A stretch of DNA of 64,000 nt from Mycobacterium triplex (GTDB lineage Bacteria > Actinomycetota > Actinomycetes > Mycobacteriales > Mycobacteriaceae): assembly GCF_000689255.1 (NCBI RefSeq), contig NZ_HG964446.1, positions 4,930,152-4,994,151 on the forward strand, in the 5' to 3' direction. Positions within the stretch are counted from its first letter, which is position 1. Every line of letters begins with the position of its first letter. Positions 8,907 to 18,511 of this stretch are shown here, in pieces. The notes under the pieces were generated by a model. The model did not search any database and was not told the DNA's origin. It was given only the letters and a program-made list of their open reading frames with translations. A program made the translations under genes and the position numbers.

Positions 8907-11747
8907 CTACACGTCGTTGCGCCGTGGCCCGTAATCCGCCAAGGCTTCGGAGAGAGCCTCGCGGGAATCCACCGCGAGCTTGCGGAACACATTGCGTAGG
9001 TGCCACGCAACGGTGTTGCGCGACACGAACGTCAACTCCGCGATACTCCGGTTGTCGTGCCCCGACGCGGCGAGCTGGGCGAGCCGTCGCTCGGTCGGGG
9101 TCAACGATTCGGCGCCGACCCGGGCCGGCCGGCGTGGGCGTGCGCCGGCTGCCACTAGCTCCTCACGCGCGCGGTTGGCCAGCGCCGTCGCACCACCACG
9201 GTGTGCCAGGTCGAGGGCGCTGGTCAACGGATCGCGCGCAGCCACCCGCGATCCGGCGCGGCGCAGGTGGACGCCGAGATCGGTCAGTGCCCGCGCGAGT
9301 TCCAGCCGGGCGCCGGTCTTCTCGAGCACCGCCACGGACTCGGTGAGGGTGGCCAGCGCTTCCGAAGGCTCGTGCACGAGCGCGGACCTTCGAAGGGCGG
9401 CACCCAACGCGATCGGCGTTTCGAATCGCCGGGCAAGCTCGATCTCGGATTCGATGAGCTCCCGGGCGTGCTCGGTATCGCCTGCAGCGGCGGCGGCCAT
9501 GCAGGCGAGCGGTCGCCATGGCAGCACTGCCGGGTTGATCATGCCGTAGTCGCGAAGCGAGTGGACTGCCGAGTCCAGGTCGGCCCGCGCCGCGGCGACC
9601 TCCCGGCGCCACAGTCGAAGCCGCGCCCTCGCGACGTAGAACCAAGCGTTGATTCCCAACGCTTCTGGGGGCGCCAACTCGTGTTCGCCGCGGCTCAGCA
9701 TGTCGGCGGCTTGATCTAATTCGCCGCGCTCGATCATGCAATGGACGAGCGTCGCCAGCGCCGTCGGAGCCAGCGCGTGCCAACCGCGGTTCATCCCCTC
9801 CACCGCGATCTGCGCGTCCACCATCGCATCGTTGACGCGGCCCGCCGCATAACACACCAGCGCCCGCATCAACGCGGCCTCGGCGAAGGCCAGTGACGCA
9901 CCACGGCTGCGCGCGTCAGCGAGCACGGCATCGATGTGGCGCTCTGCCGCCTCTAGTTCGCCACCGTAAAGCAACGGCAACACAACAAGATTGACCACCG
10001 GCGATTCCGATGTCTGTTCGACCAGAAGTCTGCCATCGGCAATTGCCATGCCCGCCAACGTCGCCGCCCTGGATGCCGGGGGCACCGTGAGCGACATGTT
10101 CAGTGCCCGGATGGCCAGCATTGCCCTGTCACCGGCGCCCTGCGGCGGTGACACTTCGGTGGCGTCGAGCAAATCAACCCGGCGGTGAATTGGCGCCAAA
10201 TAGGATTCGGCGCACATCGACGATGCCTGGAATCTCCTAAAGACCTGCAGATCGCCGTCCTCGAATAGCTCGGCACCGCGACGGAAGGCGGCGGCGGCTT
10301 CCTCGTGCCTGCCGTAGCGGTACAGCGTTTGCCCCAACGAATACAGCGCGTCGGCGCGTACGGTCGGCTCGTCGATCAGCAGTGCCGCCTGCTCGAAGCG
10401 CTGCAACGACGTCGTCTGCCCCGCGGCCGCTTCGGTCAGACCGAGGTCAATCAGGAGGCGCGGCGAGACCGAATCCGGTGGGGCGGTGTCCAGCGCGCGG
10501 CGCAGATAACGAATCGCGTTCGCCGGAGACCCTTTTCGAGCGGCCGCACGCGCGGCCGCATGCAGAACTCCCGCCACCCAAGCCTCCTCACTTGGCGTGG
10601 CCTCTAGCAGATGGCGCGCGACGACCTCGGAGTCGGTTCCGATTGCTGCGAGCAGCTTCGCCGCCCGCGCGTGCGCTTCGGGCTTCTCCCCCGGCGCCAG
10701 GGATGCGTACGTCGCCGATCGGATCATCGGGTGAGCGAACCAGGCTGGGTCCGCGGCGTCGAATATCCGCGCGGCAACGAGCTGCTCGGCAGCGGTAACC
10801 GCCGGAGCGGGTCGCAGGGCTGCCAATCGGGTGATGACGGCCAGGGACGTTCCGTCGCCCAACACGGCGGCAGCCTTGGCCAGTTCACGGGCATCCGGGC
10901 CCAGCCGCGTCAGCCGACGGGCGATCTGGCGTCGCACCGAGTGCGGTGTCCGCAACGAACCCGTGCTGGCCGCCGTGATGTCTGATTCGTCGCGCAACTC
11001 GGCGATAACCTCGCTGACCAGAAAGGGGTTGCCGCCCGTCTCGTGGTGCACCGTGTCGATCAGGGCGTCATCGACTTGGGACTCCAGGCCCGTTGCGAGC
11101 AGCTCGCCGACCGCCTGCCGACTGAGTTCGGGCGGCCGAATCGACGGTGCGGCGCTGCTCTCCCATAGCAAAGAGACCAAATCCGAATGGGTCTCGGGGT
11201 CACCGGTGCGCACCGCGGTCAGCAGCGCGATCGGCAAATCGTCCAGCCGCTCGCCCAGATAGGCGAAAAACTTCAGCGAGCCGGGATCGGCCCACTGCGC
11301 GTCGTCGACGAGCAGGGCGAAAGGTCCATGCCCGGACAGGTTGACCATCAGCCAGTACAAGCCGTGGATGACCGTGAATTCGTCTGTTGTGGCGGTGTAT
11401 TCGGCCGGCTGGACGCGACGACTCACCATCGGTTCGGCGAGCACCGCTGGGCCGCTGAGCAATTCGGCGCGCTCATCGGCACTCGCGCGCACCAACTGTG
11501 GTTCGACCAATTCGACGGCCATTCCGAAGGCCAGCTCGCCGGTGAGTTCGCTGCCCCGCGCTCGCAGCACCGTGAAACCGGCCTCGGCCGCGAGTGCGGC
11601 CGCCTCGTCGAGCAGGTATGACTTCCCGATTCCGCTGGGCCCTTCGATCACGCACGCCTGTCCGTGACCGCTGCGCGCGTGTGCAATCACGGAGCGCAGC
11701 GCATCCAATTCACGGTCGCGTTCGAGCGGGCGAACAGGTCTCGACAT
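8907..11747 (-). CDS. Large ATP-binding LuxR-family (MalT-like) transcriptional regulator
   Basis: 946-aa regulator. It begins with a STAND-type ATPase: Walker A GPSGIGKS at 36-43, Walker B ALLVDDAQWAD at 144-154. A long helical, TPR-like middle follows (many Ala-rich repeats, ~400-860), then a C-terminal LuxR helix-turn-helix at ~881-935 (SLTPTERRLAQLAASGHDNR, then SIAELTFVSRNTVAWHLRNV). Such proteins are inducer- and ATP-dependent activators. It is divergent from the FAD-enzyme operon starting at 11852 with only 104 bases between, so it is a natural candidate activator of that operon. Inducer unknown. The start is an ATG at 11747. Confidence 0.94.
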   Translation of the reverse strand: MSRPVRPLERDRELDALRSVIAHARSGHGQACVIEGPSGIGKSYLLDEAAALAAEAGFTVLRARGSELTGELAFGMAVELVEPQLVRASADERAELLSGPAVLAEPMVSRRVQPAEYTATTDEFTVIHGLYWLMVNLSGHGPFALLVDDAQWADPGSLKFFAYLGERLDDLPIALLTAVRTGDPETHSDLVSLLWESSAAPSIRPPELSRQAVGELLATGLESQVDDALIDTVHHETGGNPFLVSEVIAELRDESDITAASTGSLRTPHSVRRQIARRLTRLGPDARELAKAAAVLGDGTSLAVITRLAALRPAPAVTAAEQLVAARIFDAADPAWFAHPMIRSATYASLAPGEKPEAHARAAKLLAAIGTDSEVVARHLLEATPSEEAWVAGVLHAAARAAARKGSPANAIRYLRRALDTAPPDSVSPRLLIDLGLTEAAAGQTTSLQRFEQAALLIDEPTVRADALYSLGQTLYRYGRHEEAAAAFRRGAELFEDGDLQVFRRFQASSMCAESYLAPIHRRVDLLDATEVSPPQGAGDRAMLAIRALNMSLTVPPASRAATLAGMAIADGRLLVEQTSESPVVNLVVLPLLYGGELEAAERHIDAVLADARSRGASLAFAEAALMRALVCYAAGRVNDAMVDAQIAVEGMNRGWHALAPTALATLVHCMIERGELDQAADMLSRGEHELAPPEALGINAWFYVARARLRLWRREVAAARADLDSAVHSLRDYGMINPAVLPWRPLACMAAAAAGDTEHARELIESEIELARRFETPIALGAALRRSALVHEPSEALATLTESVAVLEKTGARLELARALTDLGVHLRRAGSRVAARDPLTSALDLAHRGGATALANRAREELVAAGARPRRPARVGAESLTPTERRLAQLAASGHDNRSIAELTFVSRNTVAWHLRNVFRKLAVDSREALSEALADYGPRRNDV

Positions 11748-11851
11748 TATTCGCGCAGTATTGCACTAACCCAAAACCCACCATAGGGCCAGCAAAATCC
11801 TCCCCCGGGTGGGTGGCGACCGCGGCCCGCTGCCGGCGATACGTTGCCGAC

Positions 11852-13510
11852 GTGGGTACCAGCACGCAACCGAAAACGTACGACGTGGTGGTCGTCGGGG
11901 GCGGCCACAACGGCCTCACCTGCGCCGCATTTCTGGCCAAGGCAGGCAAGCGGGTTTTGGTGCTCGAGGCCCGCGATACCGTCGGCGGCCTGGTCTGGAC
12001 GATGGAGATGCCCAACGCGCCAGGCTTCAAGGTGAGCCCATGCAGCGTCGAGTTCGTCTTGCCCGGCGTCCAGCCCTCGATCGTCGACCAGCTGGAACTG
12101 CACAAGCACGGCCTACGGTGGGTGCACCCGACCGCGCTAACGACCTGGCTGGGCCCCGACGGTGCCAGCGTCGCCTTCTACCAGGACATCGCCCGCACCA
12201 AGACCGAAATCGCCAAGTACTCACGCCGCGACGCGCAGCGGTACGAGGAACTCGTCGACATCATCACCGAAACCCTGTTGACCCTGATGCCCTACTTTCA
12301 TGGCCACCCATGGCGGATAAAGGCGCACACTGTCTTCGACGTGCTCAAGCAGGCCGCCAAGAGTCGTACCAAGCTGGCCAAAGGCGCCCGCGTCATGCTC
12401 GGCTCGATCGACGCCGTGCTCGAAGAGTGGTTCGAGAGAGAAGAGATCAAGGCCCCGATCGCCGCCTACTCGGCGGGCACCTTCGGGCCGATCACCGAGA
12501 CCGGTACCGGATTCCACCTGGCGTTCCTGTGCGGAATCCATCAATGGGGCGTGAAGCGGCCGGTCGGCGGCAGCGGCGCCTTCACCCAGGCGATCGCCAA
12601 CGCGGTCCGCCACCACGGCGGCGAGATCCGCGTCGGCGCCAAGGTCAAGCGGGTGCTGACACACAACGGAACCGCGCGCGGCGCCGAACTCGACAGCGGC
12701 GAGCAGATCCTGGCATCCGACGTGGTCTGCGCAGTGGATCCCCACACCTTGCTGACCAAGCTGCTCGACCCGTCCGACGTACCCGACTCGACCTTCGACC
12801 AGCTCCGGTCGCTACAGGTCGGCCGCTACAACGTGCTGTATTTCGACGCCGAAATCGCATTGTCCGGCCGGCCGAAATTCCCGGGATTCCACGACGACGA
12901 GTACACCTCGACGCTGATGTTGTGTCCGACGATGGACTACATGCGGCGGTCGACCGTCGACGGCATGGCAGGCACATTCACCGACGAAATCCCGATGGCC
13001 ACGCTGAGCTCGTCGGTCTACGACCGCAGCCTCGTTCCGCCTTCCAGCGCGGGCGAGACACTGAAGTTCTATTGCTTCAACACCCCGATCACGCTGTCGA
13101 ACGGACGTAGCTGGGACGACGAGAAAAAGGATTACTTCGAGCGGGCGCTGGATCACTACGAACTCTATGCGCCCGGCACCCGGGACCTGATCATCGATGC
13201 GCACCTCACCGCGCCACCGGATTTCGAGGAACGCTATTTCGTCCACGGCGGCAACTACGAGCACGTCGACCTCACGCTGAACCAGCTCGGCCCGACGCGG
13301 CCCATCCCGGCGCTGGCCGGTTATGAGAGTCCGGTCGAGCGGGTTTGGCATTCCGGGGCGGGTGCGTTCCCGATGGCCTACATCAGCGGCTGGCCCGGCC
13401 GCAACACCGCGGACGCGGTACTGCGGGGTCCATCGCGGCTGCGCAGACGCGCCCGCAAGAAGGCGGCATCCTCGACGCTGCCGCCGCTGCAATCCAGGGC
13501 CACCGAATGA
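11852..13510 (+). CDS. FAD-dependent phytoene-desaturase-like oxidoreductase (PYROXD2/CrtI type)
   Basis: 552-aa flavoprotein of the COG1233 phytoene dehydrogenase group. The Rossmann FAD site is VVVVGGGHNGLTCAAFLAKA (GGGHNG at 16-21) with the acidic end LVLEARDTVGGL, and the C-terminus has the second FAD block VWHSGAGAFPMAYISGWPGR. Relatives desaturate or isomerise polyene lipids, but many have unknown substrates. It is very close to the protein at 26712-28364, with which it shares the MEMPNAPG...PCSVEF segment. The GTG start at 11852 leaves the conserved motif near the N-terminus; a longer frame from 11594 overlaps the divergent regulator. First gene of a six-gene coupled operon. Confidence 0.92.
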   Translation: MGTSTQPKTYDVVVVGGGHNGLTCAAFLAKAGKRVLVLEARDTVGGLVWTMEMPNAPGFKVSPCSVEFVLPGVQPSIVDQLELHKHGLRWVHPTALTTWLGPDGASVAFYQDIARTKTEIAKYSRRDAQRYEELVDIITETLLTLMPYFHGHPWRIKAHTVFDVLKQAAKSRTKLAKGARVMLGSIDAVLEEWFEREEIKAPIAAYSAGTFGPITETGTGFHLAFLCGIHQWGVKRPVGGSGAFTQAIANAVRHHGGEIRVGAKVKRVLTHNGTARGAELDSGEQILASDVVCAVDPHTLLTKLLDPSDVPDSTFDQLRSLQVGRYNVLYFDAEIALSGRPKFPGFHDDEYTSTLMLCPTMDYMRRSTVDGMAGTFTDEIPMATLSSSVYDRSLVPPSSAGETLKFYCFNTPITLSNGRSWDDEKKDYFERALDHYELYAPGTRDLIIDAHLTAPPDFEERYFVHGGNYEHVDLTLNQLGPTRPIPALAGYESPVERVWHSGAGAFPMAYISGWPGRNTADAVLRGPSRLRRRARKKAASSTLPPLQSRATE

Positions 13511-14517
13511 CGCCGCCCGCCCGGGTGAGAGCCCACGAGTTCGCCGATTCCGACGACTTCGCCCATCCACCGCAAGACGTTGCGGGCTGGTCGGAAAGCC
13601 TGCTGGTCCAGGCGTTCTGCCCGCGCAGCAACGTCGGCTTCTACGCACACACCAACCGCACCGCGTGGGACACCGCGCTCTGGAGTGAGGTGGTCGCCGT
13701 GTACCTGCCGGGCGATCGATTCGCGGTGGCCAAAGGTTTCGGCTACGGGCCGTCCGAGCACCAGGTCGGCGGCAGCCTGTCCTTCGAGGCGCCGCGGCCG
13801 TTCGAAGAAAACGTGACCCGTTACCGGGGTGCGGCTCAACTGATCGACGGCCGAATCCTGCGCGACGGCCCGGCTCCCTCGGGTATGCATGTCGGACTCG
13901 ACGTCGAGCTGAAACAGAGCGCGCTGGGCGCGCCCTTCGGTGTCGGCGACGTGCGCCCGGGCAACTTCGGCCACACCCACTATGAGCAGCACTTCAGCTG
14001 CACCGGCCAGATCACCCTCGACGGTGAGCGCATCGAGATGGAGGGCACCGGGATGCGCGACCACACATGGGGCCCACGCGACCTCTCGGTGATGGGCAAC
14101 CACTTCTGGATTCATGGCGAATTCCCGGACGGGCGTTGGCTTTCCACGATGTACATCGCCCGCCGTGGCGGCGGGGATGCGCTGCTCAACTTCCACGTCA
14201 TCGGCGACGCCGCGGGCATGACGCACGCATCGTTGGTCAGCCACGATGCGCTGATCGACGCCGAATCTCAGGTCTTCGATCCGTGGCGGATCGAACTGCA
14301 GGCTGGTGGCGAGATCCACCAGATTCGCGGGGAAATCGTTGCGCCCATGCCGTTTTCCTTCGTCGGACCGGTCGAAATGACGCTTGGGACCGACCGCACA
14401 CCCCAGGCCAGCCACGTCGTATACGAATCCCAGGCCCGCCTGAGCTGGAACGGTCAGACCGGCTACGGGCTCTGCGAGCGCACCGTGATCAGACCCAGAA
14501 AGGAATCAATTAAATGA
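13507..14517 (+). CDS. AttH/CrtC-like lipocalin-fold protein, paralogue 1
   Basis: 336-aa beta-rich protein with no signal peptide. It carries HYEQH (158-162) and, 22 residues later, G-T-G-M-R-D-H-T-W-G (RDHTWG at 184-189). The same pair H-x-E-Q ... R-D-H-S/T occurs in four other proteins of this window. A comparable D-H-x-W motif is known in the AttH/CrtC lipocalin-like family, which includes carotenoid 1,2-hydratase; from memory these also match Pfam DUF7064/DUF7065. Fold assignment is inference. ATG overlaps the FAD gene stop and the gene's own stop overlaps the luciferase-like start, so all three are coupled and may act on one lipid. Possible hydratase/isomerase or lipid-binding protein. 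Confidence 0.72.
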   Translation: MTPPARVRAHEFADSDDFAHPPQDVAGWSESLLVQAFCPRSNVGFYAHTNRTAWDTALWSEVVAVYLPGDRFAVAKGFGYGPSEHQVGGSLSFEAPRPFEENVTRYRGAAQLIDGRILRDGPAPSGMHVGLDVELKQSALGAPFGVGDVRPGNFGHTHYEQHFSCTGQITLDGERIEMEGTGMRDHTWGPRDLSVMGNHFWIHGEFPDGRWLSTMYIARRGGGDALLNFHVIGDAAGMTHASLVSHDALIDAESQVFDPWRIELQAGGEIHQIRGEIVAPMPFSFVGPVEMTLGTDRTPQASHVVYESQARLSWNGQTGYGLCERTVIRPRKESIK

Positions 14518-15674
14518 ACTCCCATGTCGTGACCGGCTATCCACTCGACAACCACCGGACCACGCCGATCCCAGCATTCGCCCAATTCGCGAAGGCCGTC
14601 CACGACAGCCCGAACATCGACTACCTGTGGCTGTGGGACGAACTGTCGGGCTGGTTCCCGGGTCAGCTGTGGAGCCCCGAGAACACCCCGGCGGCCGAGT
14701 TCATCGACGGCAACTCCACCTACGACCCGTTCGTGCAAGCCGCGATCGCGCTGGCCCACAACCCCGATGCCAACATTCGGCTGTCCACCGACGCCATCCG
14801 CAGCGCACCGGCCGAGCTCCTCCGCAAGGTTCTCACGCTGAGCAACGCGACGACCGGCAACGTCGTGGTGGCGGTCGGGGCCGGCGAGCTTCGGCAGACA
14901 AAACCGTTCGGATACAAGCGCACCGAGGGCCTGCAGAGGCTCGAGGACATCCTGCAACTCGTCCGCCGTCTCTACGACGAGCCGCAGCCGTGGACGCAGG
15001 AAACGAACCACTGGCACCTGAAGAACGCGACGATCGGCAATCACCGCCCGGACAAACGCCCCGAATTCTGGGCGCTGGGCGGCGGTCCGGTGCTACTGGA
15101 TATCGCGGCGCGCTACGCGGACGGCTTCGAGGCCGCCTCACCGCAAGCCATCCAGACCCCCGAGCAATTCGCCGAGACGGTCAATGCGCTGCGCCAGCAG
15201 GTGGAAAGCTACGGCCGCGACCCCGAGGCGTTCGGATTCGGCATCTGGAGCATCTGCGTGTGCCACGAGGATCCCGAGGTCATCGACAAGGTGCTGGCCA
15301 ATCCGATCGTCCGGTATTTCGCGGGCCAGTTCGGCCGGCTGGACCAGAAACGCTGGCTCGACGAGGGCGAGACGCCGGTGATGCCCGACGGCTGGCACTA
15401 CGCGGTCAAGTGGGCGCCGTTCGAGCAATCCGACGAGGAAGTCCGGCGCATTGTCGACGCCACGCCCGTGTCGATGTCGCGTAAGGCCTACCACGTCGGC
15501 ACACCCAAAGAGATGGCCAAGCTGCACTCCGAATTCGTCGAGGCCGGAGCGCGATTCGTCGGCTGGCTGGATATGACGCCACTGGCACTCGGGCCGCAGG
15601 AGGGCTTGGAGTCGCTGCGTCGCGCCGACGAGATGTCGGCGTTGATCAAACTACCGGCCGGGGTCGTCGCATGA
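14514..15674 (+). CDS. Luciferase-like (LLM class) flavin/F420 oxidoreductase
   Basis: 386-aa protein of the bacterial luciferase-like monooxygenase superfamily (TIM barrel), in mycobacteria usually F420-dependent. Visible family features: NIDYLWLWDELSGWFPG near the N-terminus, VVAVGAGELRQTKPFGYKRTEGLQRLEDILQLVRRLY, and PEFWALGGGPVLLDIAARYADGF. Could oxidise or reduce an alcohol, ketone or enone. The ATG start overlaps the previous stop and the stop overlaps the next ATG. Cofactor choice between FMN and F420 cannot be decided from what I see. Confidence 0.88.
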   Translation: MNSHVVTGYPLDNHRTTPIPAFAQFAKAVHDSPNIDYLWLWDELSGWFPGQLWSPENTPAAEFIDGNSTYDPFVQAAIALAHNPDANIRLSTDAIRSAPAELLRKVLTLSNATTGNVVVAVGAGELRQTKPFGYKRTEGLQRLEDILQLVRRLYDEPQPWTQETNHWHLKNATIGNHRPDKRPEFWALGGGPVLLDIAARYADGFEAASPQAIQTPEQFAETVNALRQQVESYGRDPEAFGFGIWSICVCHEDPEVIDKVLANPIVRYFAGQFGRLDQKRWLDEGETPVMPDGWHYAVKWAPFEQSDEEVRRIVDATPVSMSRKAYHVGTPKEMAKLHSEFVEAGARFVGWLDMTPLALGPQEGLESLRRADEMSALIKLPAGVVA

Positions 15675-16666
15675 CCACGACCCAACCGGTGCGGCCTGCT
15701 CATCTCGCCGATGCGGATGAAGTTCTGCACAACCTTCCGGACGTCGCGCTGTGGGTCGAGAATTATCTGAGCCAGGCCTATTTCCCCGCCGAGCGCCTTG
15801 GCGTGTTCTTGCATATCGGGCGGGTTTCGTTCGACCAACCCGCCTGGGACGAGCTGGCCCTCGTCTACCTGCCCGGCGACAAGTTCTTGGCCGCCCGGGG
15901 CTTCTGCTACGGCAGCGAGACGCCACAGGGGCCGGCCGGCCCCTGCCTCACCTACCAATGCATCGAGCCGTGGCGCAAGTGGCGCAAGACATTTCGTGGT
16001 CCGGCCCGGTTGATCTCCGGCGATGAGCTTCGCGGCGGTGGTGTTGCGGATGGGGTGCACGTCAAGCTGGCCTTCGACCTCGTCTACGAGGCGATGTGCC
16101 CGCCTTTCGAACTGGGCGAGATGCACGAGCAGAATTGGGCTTCGTCGCACTACGAGCAGCACTGCACCGTGACCGGAACGCTTTCGTACGGTGACGTTTC
16201 GCTTGCGGTGGCCGGCACCGGGATCCGGGATCACAGCACCGGGGTCCGCGACCTGACGGGTCTGCACAATCACATCTGGTGCCATGCCGAATGGCCCGAC
16301 GGCCGCGCCTTCTGCCTGATGTATCTGGCGAATCGCGACGGTTCCGGGCGGATGAACCACGCGGCCGTGTGCACCGCCGAAAGTGTGCGCTACGGTCGGC
16401 TGGTCAGCGCCGCACCGCTGCTCGACTCGTGGGACCGGCGGGGCGACGACTACACGCTCACCCTGGAAATCGAGAACGAGACGATCCAGCTGACGGCCAC
16501 GATTGGTCAGGTCGGTGCCTTGACGATCGCCGGTCCGGGGGAGATCGTCCGTGGGGCCGCGCGCGGGGACGGCTGCCACCATCTGCTTGCCGAGGCAATG
16601 ACCAGATTCGATTGGGACGGACAGGTCGGTTTCGGCCTCACCGAACGATCGGTGCTGGTGCGATGA
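15671..16666 (+). CDS. AttH/CrtC-like lipocalin-fold protein, paralogue 2
   Basis: 331-aa protein, closest in layout to the one at 13507-14517: VYLPGDKFLAARGF corresponds to VYLPGDRFAVAKGF, HYEQH is at 160-164 and the signature reads G-T-G-I-R-D-H-S-T-G (RDHSTG 186-191), with Thr instead of the usual Trp. Starts at an ATG overlapping the luciferase-like stop and ends overlapping the APH-like gene. Two copies in one operon suggest either a heterodimer or two successive steps. Function unproven; family membership rests on the shared motifs. Confidence 0.7.
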   Translation: MTTTQPVRPAHLADADEVLHNLPDVALWVENYLSQAYFPAERLGVFLHIGRVSFDQPAWDELALVYLPGDKFLAARGFCYGSETPQGPAGPCLTYQCIEPWRKWRKTFRGPARLISGDELRGGGVADGVHVKLAFDLVYEAMCPPFELGEMHEQNWASSHYEQHCTVTGTLSYGDVSLAVAGTGIRDHSTGVRDLTGLHNHIWCHAEWPDGRAFCLMYLANRDGSGRMNHAAVCTAESVRYGRLVSAAPLLDSWDRRGDDYTLTLEIENETIQLTATIGQVGALTIAGPGEIVRGAARGDGCHHLLAEAMTRFDWDGQVGFGLTERSVLVR

Positions 16667-17718
16667 GCCTGCGACAGCTTCCACAGTCGGCCGACGACCT
16701 CGATGACTCGTGGGCCAGCCAGGCGCTGGGCACATCGGTGCGGGTGGTCGCCCGCGAAAGCGTGGGACTGGGAACGGCATTCGCCTGTCGGCTGTTCCGG
16801 CTCACTCTCGACGGTCCGCCCGGCATACCGACGAGCGTGCTGGTCAAGATGCCGATCGTCGGCGACACCCGCGCGATGCTGGACGGCATCGGCACCTACA
16901 GCCGCGAAATCGAGTTCTATCGCGAGCTCGCGCCACACCTGCCGGTGCGTACGCCGAGAATCTATTCCGCCGAGCAGGCAACCGACTCCACAGACTTCGT
17001 GTTGGTCATGGAGGACCTGGCCGGCGATTGTGTCCAGATCGACCAGCACGAGGGATTCAGCCGGCAACAAGCCGAGGGGATCATCGACGGGCTCGCCCGG
17101 TTTCATGGTTGGTCATGGGGCAAAGAACAGCTATTGCAACGGTATTCCGCCAAATTTTGGCCTACCTCCTCGGGTGACGGGCGCACCCTACAGCAGCAGT
17201 ACGGCCAGCTCTTCGCCTACGTGTGGGGGCTGCGCCGCGATGCCCTGGTGGAACTGTTGCCGCCCAGCGCGGTTTGGATCTCGGATCACTTCACCGAGCT
17301 GCAGCCACGGATGCTCGATGTGTTGGCGACGCCGACCTGTATTACGCACGGCGAATTGCGCTCGGATAACCTGCTTCTCGACACGAACGGCGAACCGGTG
17401 TTCATCGACTTCCAGACCGTCGGACAGGAGTGCGGCATCCGGGAACTCGAGTACCTGCTTTGCACCAGTATGCCGCCAGAACGCCTTGCGGGCATCGAAG
17501 ATGCTCTCATACAACGCTATTGCAGTGGCCTGACGAACTACGAACCTGACCAGGCGCGCGAACAGTACCGGTGGGCGACGGCCTACAACCTGTTGTGGCC
17601 GATCATGGCGAATGTTCGTTGGGAGGCCTCCGACCAGCGCGGACGCGACAGACTCGACGACATGGTTCGCCGGCTCGGTTCCGCAGTAGAGCGGCACTCG
17701 TCGGCTGACTTGTTCTGA
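16663..17718 (+). CDS. Aminoglycoside-phosphotransferase-like kinase (APH/ACAD10-type) with altered catalytic loop
   Basis: 351-aa protein of the APH/choline-kinase-like fold. N-lobe nucleotide-binding Lys is in VLVKMP (~62) and the catalytic loop is HGELRSDN at 229-236; the canonical loop is H-G-D-x-x-x-x-N, so the catalytic Asp is Glu here. The metal-binding Asp follows in FIDFQ (249). APH-like domains of human ACAD10/11 phosphorylate 4-hydroxyacyl-CoAs, a plausible role given the acyl-CoA enzymes nearby (inference). The Asp-to-Glu change may reduce activity or indicate a binding role. Coupled by ATGA overlap to the preceding gene; the SDR follows after 15 bases. Confidence 0.85.
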   Translation: MSLRQLPQSADDLDDSWASQALGTSVRVVARESVGLGTAFACRLFRLTLDGPPGIPTSVLVKMPIVGDTRAMLDGIGTYSREIEFYRELAPHLPVRTPRIYSAEQATDSTDFVLVMEDLAGDCVQIDQHEGFSRQQAEGIIDGLARFHGWSWGKEQLLQRYSAKFWPTSSGDGRTLQQQYGQLFAYVWGLRRDALVELLPPSAVWISDHFTELQPRMLDVLATPTCITHGELRSDNLLLDTNGEPVFIDFQTVGQECGIRELEYLLCTSMPPERLAGIEDALIQRYCSGLTNYEPDQAREQYRWATAYNLLWPIMANVRWEASDQRGRDRLDDMVRRLGSAVERHSSADLF

Positions 17719-17733
17719 GGGCAACGGAGCCAC

Positions 17734-18489
17734 ATGGCGGAACTCGACGGCAGAGTAGCGATCGTCACCGGGGCGGCTCGTGGGATCGGAGCCGCCATTG
17801 CCCGCGCTTTTGATGACCGTGGAGCGTCCGTCGTGATCTGCGATAGTGCCGGCAACCCTGAGCAGGTGGCATCGGGGCTGCGAGACGGGGTCGGCGTCGC
17901 GTGCGACGTCAGCAGTGAAGACGACGTCGACACCCTGATCGAAAGAACGCTGCGCGAGTTCGGCCGGCTCGACGTTGTGGTCAACAATGCGGGCATCGAT
18001 GGCGTGTTGATTCCGTTGGCGGAATCCGAGTCGGCGAACTTTGACCAGGTGATCGCTGTGAATCTTCGCGGGACATATCTCGTGATGAAGAAGTCGATTC
18101 CGGCCTTGATCTCCAGCGGAGGCGGTGCTGTCATCAATATCGCGTCGGTAGCCGCGGTCGTCGCTTTCGCGGGAACGGGTGCCTACGCGGCCAGCAAGGC
18201 TGGAGTGGTCGGTTTGACGCGTGTCGCAGCGCACGAGTACGGAAGTTCCGGCGTCCGGGTGAATGCAATACTTCCCGGCGTCATCGAAACGCCGATGCTC
18301 GCCGAGCTTAGCGAGACGGCTCCGGATGTATACCAGCGGATACAGGCACAGGCCGTCGCCATGACATCGCAGGCCAGATTGGGCCGCCCCAACGAAATCG
18401 CATCAGTTGCAGTATTTCTCGCGGGCGACGGTGCTTCCTACCTTACCGGCGCCGCAATTCCCGTCGACGGTGGATACACGGTGGCATAG
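17734..18489 (+). CDS. Short-chain dehydrogenase/reductase (SDR)
   Basis: 251-aa classical SDR. NAD(P)-binding TGAARGIG at 12-19, structural NNAG at 84-87 and the catalytic triad Ser138, Tyr151, Lys155 (YAASK) are all intact; the C-terminus ends G-Y-T. An Asp after the second strand (VVICDSAG, Asp37) favours NAD(H). Interconverts a hydroxyl and a ketone on an unknown substrate. Last gene of the plus-strand operon that begins at 11852; the downstream membrane protein gene is convergent. Confidence 0.94.
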   Translation: MAELDGRVAIVTGAARGIGAAIARAFDDRGASVVICDSAGNPEQVASGLRDGVGVACDVSSEDDVDTLIERTLREFGRLDVVVNNAGIDGVLIPLAESESANFDQVIAVNLRGTYLVMKKSIPALISSGGGAVINIASVAAVVAFAGTGAYAASKAGVVGLTRVAAHEYGSSGVRVNAILPGVIETPMLAELSETAPDVYQRIQAQAVAMTSQARLGRPNEIASVAVFLAGDGASYLTGAAIPVDGGYTVA

Positions 18490-18511
18490 CGGTTGCCGGT
18501 GCGTTTGGGCG